This document shows positions 54,373 to 61,993 of a stretch of 64,000 nt of DNA, piece by piece. A program made the position numbers and the translations under genes. Each line of letters opens with the position of its first letter. Position 1 is the stretch's first letter. The stretch covers positions 38,216-102,215 of the forward strand of contig NZ_CAMLDD010000020.1 of the NCBI RefSeq assembly GCF_946478785.1, read 5' to 3'. The notes beneath the pieces are model-generated. The model ran no database searches, was not told the DNA's origin, and saw nothing but the letters and a program-made list of their open reading frames with translations. This stretch comes from an uncultured Flavobacterium sp. (lineage in GTDB: Bacteria > Bacteroidota > Bacteroidia > Flavobacteriales > Flavobacteriaceae).

Positions 54373-54882
54373 CTAGCCTTTTATCTTTACCGGAATTCCG
54401 GAAACCATCAAAACCACTTCGTCAGCTTTCGAAGCCAGAAACTGATTCATCCAGCCCTGCAGTTCCGTAAATTTTCTGCCAATGTGAGTGTCTGCATGAA
54501 CGCCCATTCCAATTTCGTTGGTCACAATTATAAGAGTTGCATTTTGCTGATTTGCTATCGAAAGAAATTCTTTCTTTACTTCTTCCAGACTTAAAGTTAC
54601 ATCATTTTTGGTATCCACAAAAAAGTTCGTCAGCCAAAGTGTAACACAGTCAATCAGAGCTGTTTTTCCTGAAAAATCAATTTCACTTAAATGTTTTTCT
54701 TTCTCAATATTCGTCCAGCGTTCGTCGCGTTCCTGTTGGTGTCGGTCGATTCGGTTTTGAAAATCATCATCCCATTTTCTGGCTGTGGCGACATAAATTG
54801 GCGTTTCTGAAAGTTGCAAAGCTAAATTTTGGGCATAGCTGCTTTTTCCTGATCGTTCGCCTCCGGTAATTAAGTAAATCAT
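54373..54882 (-). CDS. cobU: bifunctional adenosylcobinamide kinase / adenosylcobinamide-phosphate guanylyltransferase
   Basis: CobU phosphorylates adenosylcobinamide and then adds GMP from GTP, activating the salvaged corrinoid for CobS. The 169 residues are the full enzyme. The P-loop is GGERSGKSSYAQ at about 7-18, followed by YVATARKWDDDFQNRIDRHQ with the guanylylated His, then ALIDCVTLWLTNFF and the typical end VTNEIGMGVHADTHIGRKF. The next gene downstream is the bluB-cobT fusion 151 nt away across an inverted repeat. Confidence 0.95.
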   Translation of the reverse strand: MIYLITGGERSGKSSYAQNLALQLSETPIYVATARKWDDDFQNRIDRHQQERDERWTNIEKEKHLSEIDFSGKTALIDCVTLWLTNFFVDTKNDVTLSLEEVKKEFLSIANQQNATLIIVTNEIGMGVHADTHIGRKFTELQGWMNQFLASKADEVVLMVSGIPVKIKG

Positions 54883-54901
54883 TTGGGTTTTTAAGTTATT
54901 A

Positions 54902-54936
54902 GTTAAAGGTTAAAGGTTAAAGGTTAAAAGTTAAAC
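54902..54936. repeat. tandem repeat of GTTAAAG (5 copies)
   Basis: Five 7-bp units, GTTAAAG three times followed by GTTAAAA and GTTAAAC, lie just upstream of the cobU start. Such a tract may vary in copy number by slippage. Confidence 0.75.
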
Positions 54937-55025
54937 GTCGATTATGACAAAATTAGTCTTTAATTGCATTTAATTTATGGCAGCAACACGTAACTTATAA
55001 ACTCCTAACACATAACTTTATATTT

Positions 55026-55388
55026 CTAATAAGGACAATGTCTGCATTCATTTCCGCAACAGCTTCCTCTTTTTAGATGAAACCAGGTTTTAAAAACATA
55101 ATTGCCATCTTCAATATAGTAATCAATGTCTTCGATCAGTTTATCGGTTTTTGGTAAAGAAACAGCTTTATTTTTAAGGGCTGTCGTGGGAGTAATAGTT
55201 TCGACATAAGCATCAATTTTGTCAATACATGCTTCTTTAAAACATTCCGGACAAAGGCAATCCCCTCCTTCTGAAAGATTGAAAATAGGAGGGAAATCAT
55301 TACACCAACAAGTGTTTTCTGGAGAAATATTTCCGCAGCTAAAAGCGGATTCACAGCTCGAACAAACTTTTGTTTTTATATTATTCAT
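55026..55388 (-). CDS. Cys-rich CWC domain fused to DUF5522
   Basis: A 120-residue protein with two metal-binding-like modules. Residues about 8-50 are a Cys-rich CWC domain (VCSSCESAFSCG, TCWCNDFP, CLCPECF) and the end is a DUF5522 domain (DIDYYIEDGNYVFKTWFHLK, CCGNECRHCPY). Both are common short Zn-type families in Bacteroidota. Neither has a known activity. It is a single gene upstream of cobU on the same strand, separated by a 143-nt gap, so a B12 link is possible but unproven. Confidence 0.85.
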   Translation of the reverse strand: MNNIKTKVCSSCESAFSCGNISPENTCWCNDFPPIFNLSEGGDCLCPECFKEACIDKIDAYVETITPTTALKNKAVSLPKTDKLIEDIDYYIEDGNYVFKTWFHLKRGSCCGNECRHCPY

Positions 55389-55457
55389 AATATTTAAAAA
55401 ATGGGTTTGTCTAAAATTTGTAAGAATAAAGGTAAGTAAAAAAAATATAAATTACGT

Positions 55458-55465
55458 TATCTTTG
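55458..55465 (+). promoter_or_regulatory. -7 element TATCTTTG of the B12 transporter genes
   Basis: TATCTTTG lies 70 nt before the BtuF-like start. No cobalamin riboswitch is visible in the 147 nt before that gene, unlike the btuB operon. Confidence 0.55.
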
Positions 55466-55535
55466 TACTTATTGATAAAGACATCAATGAGAGCAGACAA
55501 TAATAATGCCATATTCCTGACACAATAACACGCAT

Positions 55536-56678
55536 ATGAAACATTTACTTTCCAAGTTTATATTTATTATATCTTTTTTTCTTCTGACAGGATGTAAGAA
55601 AAATGAAAATGCAGAAATTGCCACTTCTAAGATTCCTCAAAACAGTATCGAATATGCTTCAGGGCTATCTATCTTAAAACATGAAGGATATTCAGTAGTA
55701 ACGGTTTCAAATCCCTGGCCCAATGCTAATAAAAACTTCGTTTATGTTTTAAAAGAAAAAGAGGCAAAAGTTCCCGATAGTTTACAATCCTATACGACGA
55801 TTAAAGTTCCTTTAGAATCTGTGGTAGTAACTTCTACTACCAATATTCCTTTTCTTGAAATGCTGGATGTCGAAAATAAACTAACTGGTTTTCCGCATAC
55901 TGATTATATTTCATCAGAAAAAACAAGGGCGTTAATTGATAAGGGTTCAGTTAAAAATGTGGGCCAGAACGAAAAATTAAATATAGAACAGTTAATAGAG
56001 TTGTCACCTGATTTAATTGTGACTTTTGGAGTAGACAATAATAATCCAATGCTGGATAACTTGAAAAAAAGCGGTTTGAATGTCCTGATTCAGGCTGATT
56101 GGATGGAGCAGTCCCCACTAGGAAAAGCAGAATGGGTTAAACTTTACGGTGCTTTATTTGGTAAAGAAGACAAAGCGAAGGAATTATTCGATAAAATTGT
56201 GACAAGTTATAATCAGGCAAAGAAATTAGTAGCAGAAAAACCGGCTAATGCTACCGTTTTATATGGTTCGATGTACGAAGATGTCTGGTATGTAGCCAAA
56301 GGAAACAGCTGGGTAGCACAATTTATGAAAGATGCGCAGGCTAATTATTTATGGTCAGATTTAGAAGGTACAGGAAGCCAGGGGCTATCATTTGAAAAAG
56401 TTTTGGATAAAGCAAAAAATGCTAATTTCTGGATTGCAACAGGATCGGTAAAATCATTGGACGAATTTGCAAAAATGAATCCGCATTATAGCGAGTTTGA
56501 GGCTTTTAAAAATAAAACGGTTTATACATTTGAAGGCAAATTTGGGGCTACAGGCGGGACGATATATTATGAAACATCACCTAGCAGACCGGATTTGGTG
56601 CTGAAAGATTATATCAAAATTTTCCATCCTGATTTACTGCCAAGTTACGAGTTCACTTTTGCAACTAAACTGAATTAA
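55536..56678 (+). CDS. BtuF/FecB-like ABC substrate-binding lipoprotein
   Basis: A 380-residue periplasmic binding lipoprotein (lipobox LLTGCKKN, Cys20) of the class III family that serves BtuCD or siderophore transporters. The two lobes are joined by a long helix, with the binding-cleft motifs VVVTSTTNIPFLEMLDVEN, LSPDLIVTFG and NANFWIATGSV. The permease gene starts 1 nt after the stop codon. With the neighbouring cobalamin genes, a corrinoid is the likely ligand; the family also takes haem and ferric siderophores. Confidence 0.88.
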   Translation: MKHLLSKFIFIISFFLLTGCKKNENAEIATSKIPQNSIEYASGLSILKHEGYSVVTVSNPWPNANKNFVYVLKEKEAKVPDSLQSYTTIKVPLESVVVTSTTNIPFLEMLDVENKLTGFPHTDYISSEKTRALIDKGSVKNVGQNEKLNIEQLIELSPDLIVTFGVDNNNPMLDNLKKSGLNVLIQADWMEQSPLGKAEWVKLYGALFGKEDKAKELFDKIVTSYNQAKKLVAEKPANATVLYGSMYEDVWYVAKGNSWVAQFMKDAQANYLWSDLEGTGSQGLSFEKVLDKAKNANFWIATGSVKSLDEFAKMNPHYSEFEAFKNKTVYTFEGKFGATGGTIYYETSPSRPDLVLKDYIKIFHPDLLPSYEFTFATKLN

Positions 56679-56679
56679 A

Positions 56680-57708
56680 TTGGCGAATAAAAAAAGAAAT
56701 ACAATTTTATTTATTCTCCTTGGTTTCGGACTCATTCTGATGTTTTTTACAAGCATTAGCATGGGTTCCGTGAATATTCCGTTTAAGGATGTTTATGCAG
56801 GTTTAACCGGTGGTGAGGCCAGCAAATCAACCTGGGAATATATTATTATCAACTACCGTTTACCCAAAGCCATTACCGCAGTTTTGGTGGGAACAGGACT
56901 TTCAATCAGCGGTTTGCTAATGCAGACATTATTCCGGAATCCGCTTGCGGGACCTTATGTTTTAGGGTTAAGTTCAGGTGCAAGTTTAGGAGTGGCGTTT
57001 GTGATTTTAGGAGCTGGATTTTTACCTTCTTTTTTACAAATTATTGCCTTGTCATCGTACGGAATTGTTCTGGCCTCTACTTTAGGCAGTACACTTGTTT
57101 TGCTATTGGTTTTGGTAGTTTCCCAAAAATTAAGGGATACAATGGCAATCCTGATTGTAGGACTGATGTTTGGAAGTTTTACCACCGCAATTGTAAGCGT
57201 TCTAACCTATTTTAGCACCGCTGAGCAGCTTCAGAAATTTACTTTTTGGTCGTTAGGAAATCTTGGCAATCTTTCCTGGAAATCAATTACTGTTCTGGCA
57301 GTCAGTGTGTGTTTTGGATTAATTTTAAGCGCGAGCAGCATTAAGCCTCTGAATGCTTTGCTTCTGGGCGAGAATTATGCAAAAAGCATGGGTTTGAATT
57401 TTAATAAAGCCCGTTTGATGATTATTTTGGCAACCAGTATTTTGGCCGGAAGTATCACTGCTTTTGCAGGCCCCATTGCTTTTATTGGGCTGGCGGTTCC
57501 GCATATTGCAAAACTGACTTTTCAAACCAGCAATCATATGATTTTGTTTTGGAGTACTTTGCTTTTGGGAGCTATTATTGTGCTCTTTTGCGATATAGTT
57601 TCTCAAATGCCGGGCTTTGATGTTACGCTTCCAATAAATGCTATTACGTCTATAATTGGTGCGCCGGTAGTAATCTGGTTATTGGTAAGGAAAAGAAATT
57701 TCAAATAA
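56680..57708 (+). CDS. BtuC/FecCD-type ABC permease
   Basis: A 342-residue inner-membrane permease with about ten helices. The start is TTG at 56680, the only one that keeps the first helix intact after MANKKRN. FecCD family motifs are visible: GLSISGLLMQTLFRNPLAGPY with VLGLSSGAS, and GPIAFIGLAVPHIAKL near residue 270, the loop that contacts the ATPase. No ATPase gene follows; the next gene is a photolyase. The partner is probably encoded elsewhere. Confidence 0.93.
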   Translation: MANKKRNTILFILLGFGLILMFFTSISMGSVNIPFKDVYAGLTGGEASKSTWEYIIINYRLPKAITAVLVGTGLSISGLLMQTLFRNPLAGPYVLGLSSGASLGVAFVILGAGFLPSFLQIIALSSYGIVLASTLGSTLVLLLVLVVSQKLRDTMAILIVGLMFGSFTTAIVSVLTYFSTAEQLQKFTFWSLGNLGNLSWKSITVLAVSVCFGLILSASSIKPLNALLLGENYAKSMGLNFNKARLMIILATSILAGSITAFAGPIAFIGLAVPHIAKLTFQTSNHMILFWSTLLLGAIIVLFCDIVSQMPGFDVTLPINAITSIIGAPVVIWLLVRKRNFK

Positions 57709-57824
57709 AACTTATAATATATCTTTAGTTTTTAAACACAGGAAACAAAAAACCATTTTATTTTATATTTCTAAAGTGTAAATTACGTAGTATACAAAAA
57801 ACATCAAAAAAGGAATTTCATACA

Positions 57825-59120
57825 ATGACTAAACAAAAAGTTACCCTTTTCTGGTTCCGACGCGATTTGCGTTTAGAAGACAATACAGGTTTGTTTCATG
57901 CCTTACAATCTGGTTTTCCTGTAATACCGCTGTTTATCTTTGATGATGAAATTCTGGACAATCTTCCTGAAGAGGATGCCAGAGTCAATTTCATTTATGA
58001 TTCACTTGAAAAAATAAACCAGGAACTTAAAACAATTGATTCCTCCCTTTTAGTCAAAAAAGGAAAAACATTTGAAGTATGGAATTCGCTTATTGCCGAA
58101 TTTGACATTCAAAATGTTTTTTTTAATAAAGATTACGAACCGTATGCCATCAAACGTGATCTGGGAATTGGCGAATTATTAAAACAAAATGATATTGAAG
58201 CCTTTTCATTCAAAGATCATGTGATTTTTGAAGAAAAAGAAATCACAAAAGCGGACGGGCTTCCGTACACGATTTACACACCGTACAAAAACAAATGGCT
58301 GGAGAAATATCATCTTTCCGGACAAGCACCTGAATATGACACAAAACCATTATTGAGCAGCTTTGCAAAAACACAATTTCCATTTCCTGAATTGTCCAAA
58401 ATTGGTTTTGAGAGAAGTGCAATAAAAGTGCTTCCCCATAATTTAACGCAGATTGGGAATTATAAGGAAATCCGTGATTTTCCTGCTTTGGACGGAACTT
58501 CTTATTTGTCTCCGCATTTACGTTTTGGAACGGTCAGTATCCGAAAATTAGTAAACTGGGCGAATCGTAAAAACCAGACTTTTTTAAGCGAACTGATCTG
58601 GAGAGAATTTTTTATTCAGATTCTGTTTAGCTTTCCGAAATGTGTCAATCACAATTTCAAGCCGGCTTATGATGGAATCCAATGGCGCAATAACGAAGAT
58701 GATTTTAAACGCTGGTGTTCCGGAACTACAGGATATCCAATGGTTGATGCCGGAATGAGACAACTCAATGAAACCGGTTACATGCACAACCGCGTTCGTA
58801 TGGTAGTAGCGAGTTTTTTATGCAAACACTTATTGATTAATTGGCAATGGGGAGAAGCGTATTTTGCAGAGAAATTATTAGATTTTGAATTAGCCTCCAA
58901 CGTAGGCAACTGGCAGTGGGCTGCCGGAACAGGCTGTGATGCTGCGCCGTATTTCAGGGTTTTTAATCCGGAAATTCAACTGAAGAAATTCGACGAAAAA
59001 GGAATCTACATCCGCAAATGGATTCCTGAATTTGATTTGGGTTATAATGAACCAATGGTTGATCATGCCTTTGCAAGGGATCGTGCGATTGCTACTTATA
59101 AGGCAGGGATTATTAAGTAA
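57825..59120 (+). CDS. phrB: deoxyribodipyrimidine photolyase (cryptochrome/photolyase family)
   Basis: A 431-residue class I-type photolyase that reverses UV-made pyrimidine dimers with light. The N-terminal antenna domain (about 1-130, TLFWFRRDLRLEDNTGLFHAL) is followed by the FAD domain (about 200-430). This has TSYLSPHLRFGTVSIRK, the FAD-binding EFFIQILF, RWCSGTTGYPMVDAGMRQLN, HNRVRMVVASFLCKHLLINW and the Trp-rich end FASNVGNWQWAAGTG. The length is normal, without a cryptochrome tail. Its stop codon overlaps the AACGTT edge of the first palindrome of the accessory region. Confidence 0.95.
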   Translation: MTKQKVTLFWFRRDLRLEDNTGLFHALQSGFPVIPLFIFDDEILDNLPEEDARVNFIYDSLEKINQELKTIDSSLLVKKGKTFEVWNSLIAEFDIQNVFFNKDYEPYAIKRDLGIGELLKQNDIEAFSFKDHVIFEEKEITKADGLPYTIYTPYKNKWLEKYHLSGQAPEYDTKPLLSSFAKTQFPFPELSKIGFERSAIKVLPHNLTQIGNYKEIRDFPALDGTSYLSPHLRFGTVSIRKLVNWANRKNQTFLSELIWREFFIQILFSFPKCVNHNFKPAYDGIQWRNNEDDFKRWCSGTTGYPMVDAGMRQLNETGYMHNRVRMVVASFLCKHLLINWQWGEAYFAEKLLDFELASNVGNWQWAAGTGCDAAPYFRVFNPEIQLKKFDEKGIYIRKWIPEFDLGYNEPMVDHAFARDRAIATYKAGIIK

Positions 59121-59283
59121 CGTTTCGTGGCTTGCAGTGGGTTAGGAACTAAATTAAGTCCAGTCTTCGGATTTGGCACCCAAGTGGTAGCTACCAAGAG
59201 AAGCAAATCTTCCAACACTAAAACCATTTTTACATTAAGCCTTTTTTCCAAATCAATTGTAGTGGTGGTTATGTTTAGGTTCC
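59119..59283 (-). repeat. attC-like palindromic boundary D (parE 3' side)
   Basis: On the minus strand the element runs from CATAACCACCACTACAATTG at the parE stop to CACGAAACGTTAC next to the photolyase gene. The outer 16 nt at 59268-59283 (GTTATGTTTAGGTTCC on the plus strand) resemble, in inverted form, the boundary before parD (GTTATGTGAGATTCC on the minus strand, near 59880-59894). The arrangement equals that of boundaries A, B and C. Confidence 0.55.
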
Positions 59284-59577
59284 TTATAGTCTGCCTTTTA
59301 AATCCATCATTCCATGAAGAATTCTTGCGATTTCTATTTCGTTCTTTGATATAATTGAGTAGAAGATAATATGTTCACCTGATTTAAAACCTAATATTCC
59401 TTTCGTTACTATATCGTAATTTCTACCAAGTTCTGGATTATTTGCTAAATCATCACATGATGCCATCAGTAAATCATAATACTTTTCAGCTTGCATTTCA
59501 GACCAAGTTTCGATTGTATAATTCCAAATTTCAGTTAAGTCATCAACAGCTTTATTTGTTAAATAATATTTAGCCAT
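59284..59577 (-). CDS. parE: ParE/RelE-family toxin of a type II toxin-antitoxin pair
   Basis: A 97-residue ParE-like toxin; members poison gyrase or act on ribosome-bound mRNA. The RelE/ParE fold is clear: AKYYLTNKAVDDLTEIWNYT, then helix QAEKYYDLLMASCDDLANNP, ELGRNYD and the strand GFKSGEHIIFYSI with IARILHGMMDLKGRL at the end. The gene overlaps the antitoxin gene by 8 nt. It ends directly at boundary D, so the pair is a self-contained unit in the cassette-like region. Confidence 0.92.
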   Translation of the reverse strand: MAKYYLTNKAVDDLTEIWNYTIETWSEMQAEKYYDLLMASCDDLANNPELGRNYDIVTKGILGFKSGEHIIFYSIISKNEIEIARILHGMMDLKGRL

Positions 59578-59821
59578 TTGATTTTTTTCTTGCTTTTAAC
59601 ACGTCAAGGTGTTTTTTAGCATCAAAATCTAGAGCACGTCCGCTTTCAATTCCATCGTTGATCGCTTTTCTTAAAGCTACAATTTTATTTTCCTCTTCTT
59701 CTAAAAGACGAAGACCGGCTCTGACAACTTCACTTGCGTTATTGAATCTTCCATCATTTATACTGTGTTCGATAAAACTTTCGAAATGATTACCAAGCGA
59801 TATAGAAGTATTTCGTCCCAT
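59570..59821 (-). CDS. parD: ParD-family antitoxin
   Basis: This 83-residue antitoxin neutralises the adjacent toxin and represses its own operon. The N-terminal ribbon-helix-helix domain (NTSISLGNHFESFIEHSIND, ASEVVRAGLRLLEEEE) binds DNA; the C-terminal half (LRKAINDGIESGRALDFD) wraps the toxin. The toxin gene begins 8 nt before its stop. A 23-bp palindrome of GTTACCA type lies 15 nt upstream, fitting a ribbon-helix-helix operator. Confidence 0.94.
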   Translation of the reverse strand: MGRNTSISLGNHFESFIEHSINDGRFNNASEVVRAGLRLLEEEENKIVALRKAINDGIESGRALDFDAKKHLDVLKARKKSNG

Positions 59822-59835
59822 AATTTTTTTTAGCT

Positions 59836-59858
59836 AAGTTACCAAAAAATGGTAACTT
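59836..59858. promoter_or_regulatory. palindromic operator of the parDE unit
   Basis: AAGTTACCA and TGGTAACTT, perfect 9-bp arms around five A's, lie 15 nt before the parD start. Ribbon-helix-helix antitoxins bind such sites; the assignment is inferred. Confidence 0.65.
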
Positions 59859-59906
59859 TTTAAATTGTTATATATTTTTTTTGGAATCTCACATAACGTC
59901 AGTCAC

Positions 59907-59973
59907 TCTGGTGCTCGTTTGCAACGAGTACCTACTTAAATTATGAAAACAAATCTTAGCGTTTGCAACGCGG
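59907..59973 (+). repeat. REP-type arm of the transposase unit, left
   Basis: Two small palindromes, CTCGTTTGCAACGAG and GCGTTTGCAACGC, are joined by a 31-nt spacer. The whole 67-nt block is the inverted counterpart of 60656-60720: identical in the outer 31 and inner 16 nt, with a diverged spacer between them. Confidence 0.9.
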
Positions 59974-60042
59974 ATCACTAAACAGAAGCATTCTTAAAAC
60001 AAATCCTTCTGCTTTTTTATTTCGTAATTTTCTTATAAATTA

Positions 60043-60050
60043 TATATTTG
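60043..60050 (+). promoter_or_regulatory. -7 element TATATTTG of the transposase gene
   Basis: TATATTTG ends 10 nt before the transposase ATG at 60061. Confidence 0.4.
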
Positions 60051-60060
60051 GAGAAAAAGA

Positions 60061-60641
60061 ATGTCTGAGAAATATAAAGTTATTGATAGTACTGTTCCAA
60101 CTTTTATTACCATTACAATTGTAGATTGGGTAGATTTGTTTGTGCGACCCATCTATTGTAATATCTTAGACGAGTCGCTAAATTATTGTATTAAAGAAAA
60201 AGCATTGACTGTACACGCTTATGTATATATGAACAGCCATATCCATTTAATTGTTACCGCTTGATGGGGAACTGCAAAATGTTGTTCGTGATTTTAAAAA
60301 ATATACTTCCAAAAAATTAATAGAAGCCATAAAAGAGCATCCTGAAAGCAGACGCGAAACCCAACGAAGTGGTTCGGCGAAGCCAATGGCTATTACGGAA
60401 ATTTAGTTTTGAAGCTCAGAAAACAGGAAGAGCCAAGAATTACAAATTATGGCAAGATGGTTTTCATCCTGTTATATTAGACAATTTAGAGAAATTGGAA
60501 CAACGTGTAAACTACATACATTATAATCCTGTTGAGGCCGAAATCGTTTTTCATGAAAGAGATTATGTAAATAGCAGCTATAGAAATTACGAGCAGGATA
60601 ATACAATGTTTTGCAACGTAGAGGTTGAGCCGTTATGGTAG
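60061..60641 (+). pseudogene. REP-associated tyrosine transposase (RAYT, IS200-like), broken
   Basis: The pieces form a RAYT/Y1-transposase: the HUH metal motif is in MNSHIHLI (about residue 58), and the C-terminal part has LWQDGFHPVILDNLEKL and the signature YIHYNPVEAEIV. The frame breaks twice. At about 60262 a TGA appears, and dropping one T restores GELQNVVRDFKKYTSKKL. At 60359-60386 an extra 28 nt separate HPESRRE from WLLRKFSFEAQKTGR. The gene therefore cannot make an active enzyme. It is flanked by inverted REP arms at 59907 and 60656. RAYTs move or maintain such REPs. Confidence 0.9.
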
Positions 60642-60655
60642 TCTGTCTTAATAAG

Positions 60656-60720
60656 CCGCGTTGCAAACGCTTTATTTTCGTTAATAAGGAAGTAGGTACT
60701 CGTTGCAAACGAGCACCAGA
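60656..60720 (-). repeat. REP-type arm of the transposase unit, right
   Basis: This is the inverted counterpart of 59907-59973 and contains the same pair of small palindromes (GCGTTGCAAACGC and CTCGTTGCAAACGAG) in reverse order. The two arms enclose the transposase remnant. Confidence 0.9.
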
Positions 60721-60822
60721 GGGTGGGTTCTCTCTATCAAGATAAAACTTTATTCGTGAAAACGAAATTTCAACTCACCGAAATCCTAGCAATATCTTGA
60801 AACGGCGGTTATAGGCAGTTTC
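60721..60822 (-). repeat. attC-like boundary A, split by the RAYT insertion
   Basis: The plus-strand right end GTTATAGGCAGTTTC (60808-60822) matches the inverted end of the same gene unit at 61914-61928 in 14 of 15 bases. The inner block GCAATATCTTGAAACGGCG resembles GCAATTGCTTGAAGCGGCG of boundary B. The matching left half of this palindrome (CATAACGTCAGTCACT, about 59891-59906) is now on the other side of the RAYT unit. Confidence 0.6.
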
Positions 60823-61625
60823 TATTTGAATATGATTTCAATGATTTTTATGAGGCAGTTTTTTAATGAATTTTCTTTGATAGGCTCTTCATAATTTACT
60901 TGAATTTCCTCATTGTCATTTTCATTAAATCTTCCAAAAATTTCTATGTCAAACTTCGAGACAATTAAAATTTCACTTACAGGCAAAATTATTCCCAACT
61001 TATCAATTTCACTTGCACGATCTTCAAGAACATATCGTTCAATCACGTCGGTGTAGTTAGTGGTTATTTCTAACTTTAAATTTTCTTTATTTCTATATCC
61101 ACTAAAATTCGGGATTATAGTTATGTAAGTCTCGCCAATTGGTTCAGAGATTTTGCTCACATAACCAATGTAAACCTTGTTGCTTTTTGTAGTTAGCATT
61201 AAAAGTTTGTTTTCATCTTGCTTTTGATTTAATGAAAACCAAAATAACCGTTCAATTTGATTTCCCCATTTTTCGACGGTATAAGCAAATGAAAATTTCC
61301 TCCAAAAAATCAAATTTAAAACAAAACCTAATGGATAGGAAATGAGAAAAAACAGTATCGAATGTTTTAATCCTGGAACTTTGAGATTTGTTATTTCTGT
61401 TATTAAATTACTTGCGGCATTTCTATATGAAATAACATAAACCGACTTTAACACGATATAATCAAAAAGATAACCGATTACTGCTATAAGAAATGCCGCA
61501 ACTAAAGAATTGAATATTAATCTTTGTTTCTCAATTCTTTGATGATAAAACTTTGTAATATTAAAAGTTATCAGAAATAGATAACCAGCAAGTAGAGGCA
61601 GAATTATTAAATCAAGCCTTGGCAT
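60822..61625 (-). CDS. membrane protein with C-terminal soluble domain (unknown, possibly DUF6338-like)
   Basis: A 267-residue protein with three to four N-terminal membrane helices (IILPLLAGYLFLITFNI, LIFNSLVAAFLIAVIGYLFD, KHSILFFLISYPLGFVLNLI). A cytoplasmic part follows with an Sm-like barrel pattern (LLMLTTKSNKVYIGYVSKIS, IGETYITIIPNFSGYRN, LEITTNYTDVIE). This resembles uncharacterised membrane proteins of accessory regions; I do not recognise a proven function. It starts directly after the stop of a small upstream gene, and both lie inside one cassette-like unit (60808-61928) with its own inverted ends. Confidence 0.7.
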   Translation of the reverse strand: MPRLDLIILPLLAGYLFLITFNITKFYHQRIEKQRLIFNSLVAAFLIAVIGYLFDYIVLKSVYVISYRNAASNLITEITNLKVPGLKHSILFFLISYPLGFVLNLIFWRKFSFAYTVEKWGNQIERLFWFSLNQKQDENKLLMLTTKSNKVYIGYVSKISEPIGETYITIIPNFSGYRNKENLKLEITTNYTDVIERYVLEDRASEIDKLGIILPVSEILIVSKFDIEIFGRFNENDNEEIQVNYEEPIKENSLKNCLIKIIEIIFK

Positions 61626-61835
61626 TTATTTTACACTAACAATAGAATCTTTGACCTTACTATAATTGTCAAGAGACTTATTTAGTTTTTTCATTAATGC
61701 AACAGTTTCAACCTTGTCATTAAAGATATCCTCGCTTTTCATATAAAAAGCACCACCAGAAGTAACTCTAATTCTTTTATAATCAGAATTATCTTGTCGG
61801 TTTTTCCAGTTAGAAAGTATTTTAAAGAAACTCAT
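61626..61835 (-). CDS. small hypothetical protein, partner of the membrane protein
   Basis: From the ATG at 61835 this is a 69-residue soluble protein (MSFFKILSNWKNRQDNSDYK, then a predicted helix VETVALMKKLNKSLDNYSKV). The frame is open to 61937, but the extra 34 codons read through boundary B, so the internal ATG is preferred. Its stop is immediately followed by the ATG of the membrane protein, so they are co-translated. No family is recognised. With a gene this short in a cassette-like unit, a regulator, immunity or adaptor role is possible, none shown. Confidence 0.6.
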   Translation of the reverse strand: MSFFKILSNWKNRQDNSDYKRIRVTSGGAFYMKSEDIFNDKVETVALMKKLNKSLDNYSKVKDSIVSVK

Positions 61836-61913
61836 GAGTAAAAAATTTGACGTAAAGTTAAAACATAAAATTTCAAAATCCAAATTTTCGTTGTACGTTG
61901 ACAATGTTCCGGA

Positions 61914-61993
61914 GAAATTGCCTATAACGTTAGGCAAGTTCCGGCTAAGAAAAACCCCCGCAATTGCTTGAAGCGGCGGTTGGGTGCAGTTAC
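61914..61993 (-). repeat. attC-like palindromic boundary B
   Basis: Between two gene units the plus strand reads GAAATTGCCTATAAC (61914-61928), then GTTAGGC..., GCAATTGCTTGAAGCGGCG and GTTGGGTGCAGTTAC (61979-61993). Its left end is the inverted copy of the end at 60808 and its right end the imperfect inverted copy of the end at 63815. Each end belongs to the unit on its own side. Confidence 0.6.

Noticed and set aside
59127..59354. 75-codon plus-strand frame after the photolyase gene
   Set aside because: It covers boundary D and the antisense of parE; the sequence there behaves as a palindrome, not as a gene.
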